A DNA stretch of 32,594 bases from Anaerolineae bacterium (GTDB lineage: Bacteria > Chloroflexota > Anaerolineae > Promineifilales > Promineifilaceae): positions 1-32,594 of the forward strand of contig SLGK01000228.1 of NCBI GenBank assembly GCA_007123775.1, in the 5' to 3' direction. Below are positions 15,322-22,527 of the stretch, in pieces. Made by a program: the position numbers and the translations under genes. The first letter of the stretch is position 1, and each line of letters begins with the position of its first letter. Under the pieces are notes generated by a model. That model saw nothing but the letters and a program-made list of their open reading frames with translations, was not told the origin of the DNA and did no database searches.

Positions 15322-16635
15322 ATGGAAACACCTACTCTTTGGCAAAGGCTACTGTGGCCCCAACCGCCGGCCAAACCGGAGCCGGTGGCGCCGGGGCTGT
15401 ACCATTATTTTGAAGACGAAGGCGGGCAGTATACCCGCTTTCACCTGCGCGTAGAGCCGGACGGCAGCGGGATGCTGCTGGCCAACGCCACGGCCGCGGC
15501 CCGTCTCTCGCCGGTCGGGGTCATTATTGCCCGTGATTTGTTAGAGGGGGAGCCGGAAACGGCCGTTTTCAACCACCTCCGGGAACGCTTCAAAGGCACC
15601 GACGAGGCCACCATGCGGGCCGACATGCAGCAGGTCCAGGCCATCTTGCAGCAGTTGATCGCCCCTGACACCGGCTACCCCATCATCAACCTGGCCGATG
15701 CCCACTTTGACCCCAGCCAGGCCGAACTGTTCGCCCCGCTAGAGGCCGACATCCCCCTGGCCGCGCCGGAACAAATTGTGCCCCTGCTCGACTGCCTGTG
15801 GGAGATTGGCATCCCTCACGTCACCCTCTTTGCCCCGCCCGGACTCACAGAAGACCAACACGCCCACCTGGTCCGCGCCGTTGAGCGGGCCGAGGATTTG
15901 GGTATGATTGCCGGGGTGCGCGGTCGGGCCAGCGATTTGTTACAGGGTACGCTGCTGAGCGATCTGGCGATGGCCGGGGTAGACCACGTGACCATCCCCC
16001 TGGCCTCAGCCACGGCCGATTTACACGACGAACTATTGGGCGAGGGGGATTATACGGCCGTTGCCAAAACCTTTGAGACACTACAAATCCTCGAAGTCTA
16101 CCCCGTCGGCGAAATCCCGCTGCTGGCCCAAACCCAGCCCGACTGGCTGGAAACGCTGGCTCAACTGCAAGCCTGGGACGTGGCTCACGTCTCCTGCTAC
16201 GCCATCGCCGCGCCCGAAGAAGGGAATGGGGCCGTTCCCGCCGCCGCCTTGCGTCAAATAGCAGCCGATGTGGAAGAAACGGCCGATACCCAACAAACAC
16301 CCATCCTTTGGGAACCGCCCCAGGCCCGCCACGCGCAGCAAACATTGGCCCAACAAGTCCAACACGGCCCGCGCTGCACCGGCGATGCGGCCGTGCGCGT
16401 TGAGCCGGACGGCCAAGTCATCCCGCCGCGTGGTCCTTACCGCAGCGCGGGCAACATCCTCCACGACGATTGGGAAACCATCTGGCAGAATGAGGCTTTC
16501 ACCAGCTATCGCCAAAAAGTTGAAGCCCCCAGCCACTGCCAGCTTTGCCCCGGCCTGGCCATCTGCGCCGCCGCCTGCCCCGCCGATCCGGCCGGCTGGG
16601 CGCTGGACAGTGAACCCGTGAGCAGTATTCAGTAA
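15322..16635 (+). CDS. degenerate radical SAM/SPASM paralogue lacking the FeS cluster motif
   Basis: This 437-residue protein aligns along its length with the preceding radical SAM enzyme. Shared parts are YTRFHLRVEPDGSGMLLANA (N-terminal region), LLDCLWEIGIPHVTLF against VLDQLYDVGVPHLIFT, LAMAGVDHVTI against LAAAGLNHIQI, and SAGNILHDDWETIWQNEAF against AAGNILRDPWEQIWGGELF. The whole CxxxCxxC segment is absent and the GGE motif is replaced by APPG. The SPASM region keeps five of seven cysteines (RC, HC, LC, IC, AC). It cannot be a normal SAM-cleaving enzyme and is probably a non-catalytic partner or substrate-binding subunit. ATG 15322 has CGAGG upstream. Confidence 0.85.
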   Translation: METPTLWQRLLWPQPPAKPEPVAPGLYHYFEDEGGQYTRFHLRVEPDGSGMLLANATAAARLSPVGVIIARDLLEGEPETAVFNHLRERFKGTDEATMRADMQQVQAILQQLIAPDTGYPIINLADAHFDPSQAELFAPLEADIPLAAPEQIVPLLDCLWEIGIPHVTLFAPPGLTEDQHAHLVRAVERAEDLGMIAGVRGRASDLLQGTLLSDLAMAGVDHVTIPLASATADLHDELLGEGDYTAVAKTFETLQILEVYPVGEIPLLAQTQPDWLETLAQLQAWDVAHVSCYAIAAPEEGNGAVPAAALRQIAADVEETADTQQTPILWEPPQARHAQQTLAQQVQHGPRCTGDAAVRVEPDGQVIPPRGPYRSAGNILHDDWETIWQNEAFTSYRQKVEAPSHCQLCPGLAICAAACPADPAGWALDSEPVSSIQ

Positions 16636-16685
16636 GAAGTAGAATGTGAGAAGTTGCTACGCAATACGCAATACGCACTACGAGG
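16636..16685. repeat. ACGCAATACGCAC word repeat
   Basis: TACGCAATACGCAATACGCACTACG lies just before the CGAGG ribosome site of the DUF2207-like gene. The same word, reversed, occurs at about 8525-8552 (GTATTGCGTGTTTCGTATTGCGT). It belongs to the intergenic word-repeat population. No inverted partner is present here. Confidence 0.6.
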
Positions 16686-16691
16686 TCAACA

Positions 16692-18575
16692 ATGAGTAAG
16701 ATTATCCAAAGAACGGCCGTATTCACCCTCCTCCTCATCCTTTTCAGTTGGTCCCTGCCACCCGTCGCGGCGCAAAACTACCAGTTTGCCGTGCCGGAAA
16801 TGATTTTGCAGGCCTACATCCAGCCTGATGCCTCGGTGGAGTTTGTCTACGACATCACCTTCCTCAACATGCCCGGCGGCCGCACCATTGACATTGTGGA
16901 CATCGGGATGCCCCATGCCGGCTACGACATCGGCAACATGCGGGCCAGCATCGACGGCCAGCCCTTGACCGTCATCCGCCGCTCCGAATACGTCACACCC
17001 GGCGTCGAAATCCATCTGCGGGGCAACTCTATTCCCCCCGATACCCAGGCCACCCTCACCTTCTCCTTCACCATGCCCGACATGGTCTACCAGGACACCA
17101 CCCGCCCCGATTACGCCTCCTTCCAGATTACGCCCACCTGGTTTGACGGGCAGTTTGTGCGCGGCACGTCCGACATCTGGGTCATTGTCCACATGCTGCC
17201 CGAAGTGGACCCCGATGAGGTGCTGCACCAGGGCATCCCCTTTACCGAGAAGCTGATTTTCAACGAAACGGCCGTTGTCGGCTGGAACACAACCCAACCG
17301 GCCACCGGCCCCTTCCTGGTTGGCACCTCCTTCCCCCAACGCGGCCTGGACCGGGTCGTCACCATGAACCTCTTTGAATTGGCCGTTAAATGGGTTGAAG
17401 ATAACCCAGGCGTGTACTTGATGGGCGGCATTTTGGCCGTCGTCATGCTCACCTTCCTCTTCTTCCGCTTCTCCGGCGGCACCGGCTTTTCCGTTTACTT
17501 TATCCTGCTGGCCATTCTCATTTTTGCTCTCACCGAAACAGGGGCCGCTCTGCTTCTGTCCGTGCCCGTTTTATTATTTGGCATCGGCGGCAACGAATAT
17601 TACCTGTCGTCACGCAAGCAGAGTTATCTGCCTGCCCTGGCCCACGTCGAAGGGGGCGGCATCAAGCGTGGCCTGACCGCCCCCGAAGCGGCCATGCTCC
17701 TGGAAAACCCGCTCAACAAGGTGTTGACGCTGGTCATCTTTGGCCTGCTTAAGAAGCGAGTGTTGGAACAGGTTGAGGCCGACCCACTGCGGGTCGCCGT
17801 AGCCCCCGCCTTTGACCTGAGTAAACAGAAATTGGAGAAAGTCTCAGCCCGCAACAAGGCTCGCCGGCAGGCCGCTCAGGATGCGGGCGTGGTTCTGCAC
17901 ACGTATGAACACGCCTTTCTGGAAGCGATTGCTGCCAGTCCCCAAGAACCGGTCCACAAAATTGATTTTGGTCCAGCCATGAAAGAATTGGTCAAACATG
18001 TGGGCAAGCGTGTGGTTGGCTTTGACCTCAATGAAACCAAAACCTACTACCAGCGCATCATCGAACGGGCCATGCGCGAAGCGCAATCGGCCGTCGGCGA
18101 CCTACCCCAGTGGGAAGAAGCCGTGGACCGCAACATGGAATGGATTCTCATGGGCGACGGTTATGAGACGGTTTTCAATCCCGGTCCCCACACCTACCGC
18201 CCTATCTGGATGCGGCGCAGCATGATGGCCGGGATGGGCGGCAGTAGCGGCGGCGGCCTGGCCCTGCCTACGGGCGGTGTAGGCAGTGGTCCCGGCGGGC
18301 CGGGCGGGCGTACCAGCTTTGGTGACGTGGCCGCCTCCTTCGCCGGCTGGACGGAGAACACGATGGGCCGGATGGCCTCGTCTATTTCGCCCGCCAGTTT
18401 GAATCCGAAAGCGGCCGGCAGCGGCGTCATCAACCTCAGCGGGGCCGACAAACTGACCGGCGACATCCTGCGCTCGATGGCTGAATCGTCCGGCAGCGGC
18501 GGGGGCAGCAGTGGCGGCGGCTGTGCCTGCGCCGGTTGTGCCTGTGCCTGCGCCTGCGCGGGCGGTGGTCGGTAG
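16692..18575 (+). CDS. DUF2207-like membrane protein with Cys-Ala-rich C-terminal tail
   Basis: This 627-residue protein has a signal peptide (about residues 1-27, ending PPVAAQ). An extracytoplasmic beta-rich domain of about 200 residues follows, resembling DUF2207. Membrane helices lie near 241-260 and 265-297, followed by a basic helical cytosolic part. After a Gly/Ser-rich stretch from about residue 500 the protein ends with six cysteines at 611, 613, 616, 618, 620 and 622. These alternate with Ala, with one Gly at 615, then GGGR. DUF2207 relatives commonly end in Gly/Ser tails; the Cys-Ala alternation is unusual. Being last in the radical SAM group, it is the best candidate substrate. 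ATG 16692 has CGAGG upstream. Confidence 0.85.
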   Translation: MSKIIQRTAVFTLLLILFSWSLPPVAAQNYQFAVPEMILQAYIQPDASVEFVYDITFLNMPGGRTIDIVDIGMPHAGYDIGNMRASIDGQPLTVIRRSEYVTPGVEIHLRGNSIPPDTQATLTFSFTMPDMVYQDTTRPDYASFQITPTWFDGQFVRGTSDIWVIVHMLPEVDPDEVLHQGIPFTEKLIFNETAVVGWNTTQPATGPFLVGTSFPQRGLDRVVTMNLFELAVKWVEDNPGVYLMGGILAVVMLTFLFFRFSGGTGFSVYFILLAILIFALTETGAALLLSVPVLLFGIGGNEYYLSSRKQSYLPALAHVEGGGIKRGLTAPEAAMLLENPLNKVLTLVIFGLLKKRVLEQVEADPLRVAVAPAFDLSKQKLEKVSARNKARRQAAQDAGVVLHTYEHAFLEAIAASPQEPVHKIDFGPAMKELVKHVGKRVVGFDLNETKTYYQRIIERAMREAQSAVGDLPQWEEAVDRNMEWILMGDGYETVFNPGPHTYRPIWMRRSMMAGMGGSSGGGLALPTGGVGSGPGGPGGRTSFGDVAASFAGWTENTMGRMASSISPASLNPKAAGSGVINLSGADKLTGDILRSMAESSGSGGGSSGGGCACAGCACACACAGGGR

Positions 18576-18602
18576 AGGACAACGGATTGGGGGAAGGAAC
18601 GG

Positions 18603-18662
18603 ATGGATGGTATTGGCAAAAAGGAATTTAAGCGGAAACGCTACCTGGGATTAAACTTATGA
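18603..18662 (+). CDS. possible 19-aa leader ORF overlapping the next gene
   Basis: ATG at 18603 opens a 19-codon frame encoding MDGIGKKEFKRKRYLGLNL, very basic. Its TGA overlaps the ATG of the 73-aa gene as ATGA (18659-18662). A purine-rich GGGGGAAGGAA lies directly upstream, rather close to this ATG. A second ATG at 18607 in another frame has better spacing but gives a 15-codon ORF ending earlier. It may be a translational coupling leader or chance. Confidence 0.3.
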   Translation: MDGIGKKEFKRKRYLGLNL

Positions 18663-18880
18663 CCTTCTCTCCAACAGCCAGCCTATTGATGAAGCTGCTT
18701 GGCCCCGCGCTCATACGGGCCATTTTAACGCGCGTGTTTCGTGACGAAGTAACGGGCAGCGATATGGCCGAAACGCTGACCGACAGCCTGGCATCCCCCG
18801 CCTGGTTGAACAGTTGGGCGGCGATTATGCTCAAGGGCGCACGGCCGATATTGGGGATTATTGATTATTCAGGCACTTGA
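18659..18880 (+). CDS. small hypothetical protein (73 aa)
   Basis: The 73-residue product (starting MTFSPTASLLMKLLGPALIR) has moderately hydrophobic helices, no cysteine and no recognised motif. It follows the DUF2207-like gene by 83 bases and its ATG overlaps a tiny upstream ORF. Its 3' end overlaps the convergent lipoprotein gene by 16 bases. Codon composition fits the local coding style. It may be the last member of the radical SAM group, but this rests only on position. Confidence 0.5.
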   Translation: MTFSPTASLLMKLLGPALIRAILTRVFRDEVTGSDMAETLTDSLASPAWLNSWAAIMLKGARPILGIIDYSGT

Positions 18881-20484
18881 ATAATCATGGTATCTGAATA
18901 ACCGTCTCTAGTAACCACAAAACTAAGGTAACGGCCGTCAAATGACCATTGGGGCCAACCTGCTAAATCTCCATTGCTTACTGTTAAGGGTATCAATCTT
19001 TCCGTTGTTATGTCATAAAGCAGCCATTGATTGTCATGATCACGGTAAAGAAATTGATGACTGGATGGGGACCAGTCAGGCGTGGTATTGACCATACCTG
19101 GCACAGCGATAATCTCCAATGTTTCGATCTCTACCACGTACAGATGTAAATGGGAATCAATTGAGAGCAAGACCAGGGAATTATCGTCAAAAATCTCAAG
19201 TTGACCTGGAATTAAAACAGCCAAATAACGGCCGTTTGGTGAAAAACTGGCATGGAGTGTACAGGTTTCAGCATTGAACCATTTCACCTCATGCGGCTCA
19301 TCTGGTGAGGGAAGCTCAAGAAAGATTTGATCAGTTTCCATATCGCGCACCTGCAACTTTGCCCCATCCGGGTGAAGAGTGCGATACGCTAACAAACTGC
19401 CGTCCGGTGAGAAACGGCCACAAACTCCCTCCGTATCTATCAGTGTCAACTCATCCTCTTCAACTCGCCACAATTGTAATTGAACTGGCTCAATTACCTC
19501 ACGCGGTGCCGTTAAGACTAGCATTTCGTTAGTACCTGGACGCCAGGTGATAAATTGGGACTGTATATCGCGCAGCCAGGTTTGTTCTTCTGTGGCCGGT
19601 ATAATCGGTAATGTCAAAGAGAGATGTCGCACCCTTGCTTGAACGGTTAAATCCCCAGCCAACCCAATGGGTATCGCGGAAACAGAATGTGCCATTGGAG
19701 TATGTTTTATCGCTACGTAATCCTTTCCACCAGGAACAGGTGAGGAGCTATGTAAACTTAAGCTTGCGAGCAAGTCGCCTGAATCCACATCTGCCATAAA
19801 AAATGTCCCTTCCCCACCACTGTAATATTCAGTATAGACTAGAATCAACGGGGTAGCCCAGCCAACTGGATCAGCGAAACGGCCCCGGATTGGGAAGTGG
19901 ATGTCCACATGATTACCTTCGGTATCGATCAACCAAATATTGCTTTCGTCAACTGGAAAACTGCCTGGCAGGCTGAGAGAGATGTCCAAATCGGCAGCGG
20001 TAATTGCCAGATGTTGACCGTCTGGTGCCCATAAAATGTAAAAAAAGGTGGGGCATTCAAAGTCTGGGGGTGTAATTTTGATTGGTGTGAATTCCGGTGC
20101 AATTGCCATATAAATTTCTGTTTCATGAAATGGATAATCGGTACAACCGAAAACGACCTCGTTAGCGGCTGGCGACCAATGGAGCTGACTAAATGGAGCA
20201 TCCAACTGGCGAATCAAGGTAACTTCTTCCGACCAAGTCAAGTTTGGATTAGGAGTAGTTGTTGGTGTCAGCATTTGGGTAGGGCGTGGTGTAGGCGTAG
20301 TTGTCCATGTAGCCACCGGGGTTGGCGTATTTTCAGGGGTGTTAGTGGAAATAATTGTGGCAGTGATAGCACTTTCTTTTGCGGTTATCTCTGGTGACAC
20401 TGTTTCTATTTCACCATGACAGGCCGATAACCATAACAAAAATGGTATACTCAAAAGATAGAGAAGTCGTTTTACTGAATCCAT
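18865..20484 (-). CDS. lipoprotein with TolB/WD40-like beta-propeller
   Basis: This 539-residue protein begins with a type II signal peptide (LLYLLSIPFLLWLSAC lipobox). A Thr/Pro-rich stalk of about 50 residues follows (TPENTPTPVATW, TPTPRPTQ). The rest is made of repeats such as LHWSPAANEVVFG, LWAPDGQHLAIT, RFSPDGSLLAYRT, SFSPNGRYLAVL, DWSPSSHQFLYR and WSFDGRYLSFV, the blade signature of TolB-like or WD40/PD40 propellers. It is expected on the outer face of the cytoplasmic membrane, perhaps for binding. Base composition is visibly more AT-rich than its neighbours, suggesting separate ancestry. A TATAAT on the minus strand lies upstream. Confidence 0.85.
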   Translation of the reverse strand: MDSVKRLLYLLSIPFLLWLSACHGEIETVSPEITAKESAITATIISTNTPENTPTPVATWTTTPTPRPTQMLTPTTTPNPNLTWSEEVTLIRQLDAPFSQLHWSPAANEVVFGCTDYPFHETEIYMAIAPEFTPIKITPPDFECPTFFYILWAPDGQHLAITAADLDISLSLPGSFPVDESNIWLIDTEGNHVDIHFPIRGRFADPVGWATPLILVYTEYYSGGEGTFFMADVDSGDLLASLSLHSSSPVPGGKDYVAIKHTPMAHSVSAIPIGLAGDLTVQARVRHLSLTLPIIPATEEQTWLRDIQSQFITWRPGTNEMLVLTAPREVIEPVQLQLWRVEEDELTLIDTEGVCGRFSPDGSLLAYRTLHPDGAKLQVRDMETDQIFLELPSPDEPHEVKWFNAETCTLHASFSPNGRYLAVLIPGQLEIFDDNSLVLLSIDSHLHLYVVEIETLEIIAVPGMVNTTPDWSPSSHQFLYRDHDNQWLLYDITTERLIPLTVSNGDLAGWPQWSFDGRYLSFVVTRDGYSDTMIIQVPE

Positions 20485-20528
20485 TTTGCATAGCTCGTAA
20501 TTGAGGAACCGATGTCGATTGATACAGG

Positions 20529-20557
20529 ATTATAACTGGTCTATCGGTTAGGGTCAC
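20529..20557 (-). promoter_or_regulatory. candidate promoter of the propeller lipoprotein gene
   Basis: On the minus strand a perfect TATAAT (20534-20529) is preceded after 17 bases by GTGACC (20557-20552), a partial -35 match. The start codon is at 20484. Confidence 0.4.
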
Positions 20558-20607
20558 CCCGTAGGCTGAGAAACGATTTGATTTGGTGAGTTTTTACGGT
20601 ATGTTCT

Positions 20608-20616
20608 TGGTATAAT
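20608..20616 (+). promoter_or_regulatory. extended -10 promoter close to the rpn-like start codon
   Basis: TGGTATAAT is an extended -10 box (TG-n-TATAAT, with TATAAT at 20611-20616). The ATG of the nuclease gene is at 20626, only nine bases further on. Transcription starting the usual 6-8 bases downstream would give a leaderless or nearly leaderless mRNA, consistent with the absence of a ribosome site. Confidence 0.5.
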
Positions 20617-20625
20617 GGTATCAAG

Positions 20626-21651
20626 ATGAGTGGCCTGGGCAACCCGCACGATAAATTCTTCAAAGAAGCCTGTTCCCGGCCGGAAGTGGTGCGGGATTTT
20701 CTGGCGCAGCAGTTACCGCCGGCCGTCCTGGCTCAGATTGACCTGGATACGTTAGCGCTGCAAAAGGACACCTTTGTAGATGCCGACCTGGGTGAGCATT
20801 TTTCTGACAGGCTGTACCGGGTGGAGACGAAGGAGCAAACATCTCTTTACATCTACCTCCTCCTGGAACACAAAAGCTATCCTGACCCCTTCATCGCCCT
20901 GCAACTGCTGCGCTACCTGGTCCGTATCTGGGAGCAGGATTTACGTGAAAAGCGGCAGCAGCTACGCCTGGTCGTGCCGCTGGTGGTCTATCACGGGGCC
21001 AAGAGGTGGCGGGTGGCTACCAACTTTGAGGGTTTGTTCACGGGCGATGAGGCGTTACGGCCGTATTGGCCCCAATTCGAGTATATTCTCTACGACCTCT
21101 CCCGTTACAGCGATGCCGAGATACAGGGCGCAGTTCTGACACGCATCACGCAGCTTTTGCTCAGGCACATTTTTGATCCCCGTCTGGCCGATGAGTTGCC
21201 CCGTATCTTTCAACTCTTTCGCGAGTTGGCTCATCAAGAGACCGCGCTTCAATTTTTAGAAACGGTACTGCGCTATCTATCAGCCGCCAGTGAGCGCGTG
21301 AGCCGGGAGGACCTGGTACACGCGCTGGAAACCGCTTTAGTTGATGATAAAGGAGAGACGCTTATGACCACGTTAGCCCAACAATGGATTCAAGAGGGAG
21401 AACAAGCAGGACTAGAAAAAGGCATACAAAAAGGTCTGCAAAAGGGTCTTAGGGCCATGCGTAACAGTATCCTTGATCTGCTGAAGGTGCGCTTTGACAC
21501 GGCCGATCTCGCCCTGGTCCAAAATTTAGAGAAAATTGACGATCTGGACACGCTGCGTATCATCCTCACCCAGGTGGCAACGGCCGATTCCATCACCCAA
21601 GTCGAACAAGCCGTCGCCGCTGTTGTTGCCGATGAAACAACTCCTGACTGA
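20626..21651 (+). CDS. Rpn/YhgA-type PD-(D/E)XK nuclease family protein
   Basis: This 341-residue protein matches the recombination-promoting nuclease/transposase_31 family. It begins NPHDKFFKEACSRPEVVRDF. The core has LYRVETKEQTSLYIYLLLEHKSYPDP, where VETK and the following LEHKS form the PD-(D/E)XK-like active site, then LRYLVRIWEQ and LVVPLVVYHG. The C-terminal helix EKGIQKGLQKGLRAMR is typical. The family includes E. coli RpnA-E, which stimulate RecA-independent recombination, and some members act as phage defence nucleases. A methyltransferase gene overlaps its 3' end by 20 bases. A TATAAT lies just upstream. Confidence 0.88.
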   Translation: MSGLGNPHDKFFKEACSRPEVVRDFLAQQLPPAVLAQIDLDTLALQKDTFVDADLGEHFSDRLYRVETKEQTSLYIYLLLEHKSYPDPFIALQLLRYLVRIWEQDLREKRQQLRLVVPLVVYHGAKRWRVATNFEGLFTGDEALRPYWPQFEYILYDLSRYSDAEIQGAVLTRITQLLLRHIFDPRLADELPRIFQLFRELAHQETALQFLETVLRYLSAASERVSREDLVHALETALVDDKGETLMTTLAQQWIQEGEQAGLEKGIQKGLQKGLRAMRNSILDLLKVRFDTADLALVQNLEKIDDLDTLRIILTQVATADSITQVEQAVAAVVADETTPD

Positions 21652-22330
21652 ACAGGCTGCCTGGCTGGCCCCGGCGCGGGCGCGGCTGCTGCGCCGGGTG
21701 GCCATTGCCCACCGGCAGCGAGTCCTGGACCTGGGGGCCGGTCCGGGGGCAGTCACGCCGGAACTGGTGCGGCGCAGTGGCGGCCTGGTGGTAGCCCTGG
21801 ATGTGGACCTGGACGCCCTGCAAACGAATGGCGACTGGCAGGAGGCTGTTCGGGTAGCCGCCAACGGCCGTTTCCTCCCTTTCGCCCCGCAAACCTTCGA
21901 CCTTGTTTTTTGCCAATGCGTGCTGATGTGGATTGATGGGTTAGCAACGGCCGTTTCCCAAATCCGGCGCGTGTTAACTGACGATGGTGTCCTGGTCGCC
22001 CTCGAACCCGACTACGGCGGCATGATGGAGCATCCGCCCGCACTGGCCACGCAGACCCTCTGGCTGAACGCGCTGCGCCGGGCCGGGGCCGACCCGTTGG
22101 TGGGACGCAAGCTGCCCGGCCTGCTGCACGCCCACGGCTTCGACGTGCGTGTTAGCCTGTTTGACACCCTGACCGCGCCCGAAGACGGCCGTTTTGCCCT
22201 CCTGCGCAGCCTCAACCTCACCCCGGACGAAGAAGCGCAACTGCAAGCCATTGAGCAGCAAACGGCCCACGCTACTTACCCCATCGCCCATCTTCCTTTT
22301 TTCCTCATTGAAGCGGCCTGCCGTGCGTGA
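21632..22330 (+). CDS. class I SAM-dependent methyltransferase
   Basis: This 232-residue protein contains motif I VLDLGAGPGAVTPEL, an acidic ribose-binding strand end (LVVALDVDLDAL) and FDLVFCQCVLMWIDG as motif IV region. This is a Methyltransf_11/UbiE-like Rossmann fold. The PDYGGMMEHPP segment recalls small-molecule rather than DNA methylases, so it is not an obvious restriction-modification partner for the upstream nuclease. The ATG at 21632 lies 20 bases inside the preceding gene; the earlier in-frame start at 21536 gives no conserved sequence. Overlap implies co-translation. Three ACGGCCGT octamers lie within. Confidence 0.87.
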   Translation: MKQLLTEQAAWLAPARARLLRRVAIAHRQRVLDLGAGPGAVTPELVRRSGGLVVALDVDLDALQTNGDWQEAVRVAANGRFLPFAPQTFDLVFCQCVLMWIDGLATAVSQIRRVLTDDGVLVALEPDYGGMMEHPPALATQTLWLNALRRAGADPLVGRKLPGLLHAHGFDVRVSLFDTLTAPEDGRFALLRSLNLTPDEEAQLQAIEQQTAHATYPIAHLPFFLIEAACRA

Positions 22331-22527
22331 TCTGTCATTGGCAAACCGCACCCGAAGCCCAAACCTGACCTGCTTGAGCGCAAAATCCAAGAGAAAACTC
22401 ACGCTTTTTTGACGGTTTGTTGACGATGTTTCGCCATAATTAGGCACGGCATCAGAAGTATACCGCCTGGATAACAGGCAGGAATACGTAAACCCGAACC
22501 AGAGAGTACCTATTCAAGGAGATTTCA

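Noticed and set aside
20626..21651. Rpn-like gene considered as an active insertion sequence
   Set aside because: No terminal inverted repeats or target duplication are visible around it; the family is now regarded as nuclease rather than a classical transposase.
21632..22330. Methyltransferase considered as the enzyme modifying ACGGCCGT
   Set aside because: It has the motifs of small-molecule class I methyltransferases and lacks the DPPY, NPPY or PC motifs expected of DNA methyltransferases.
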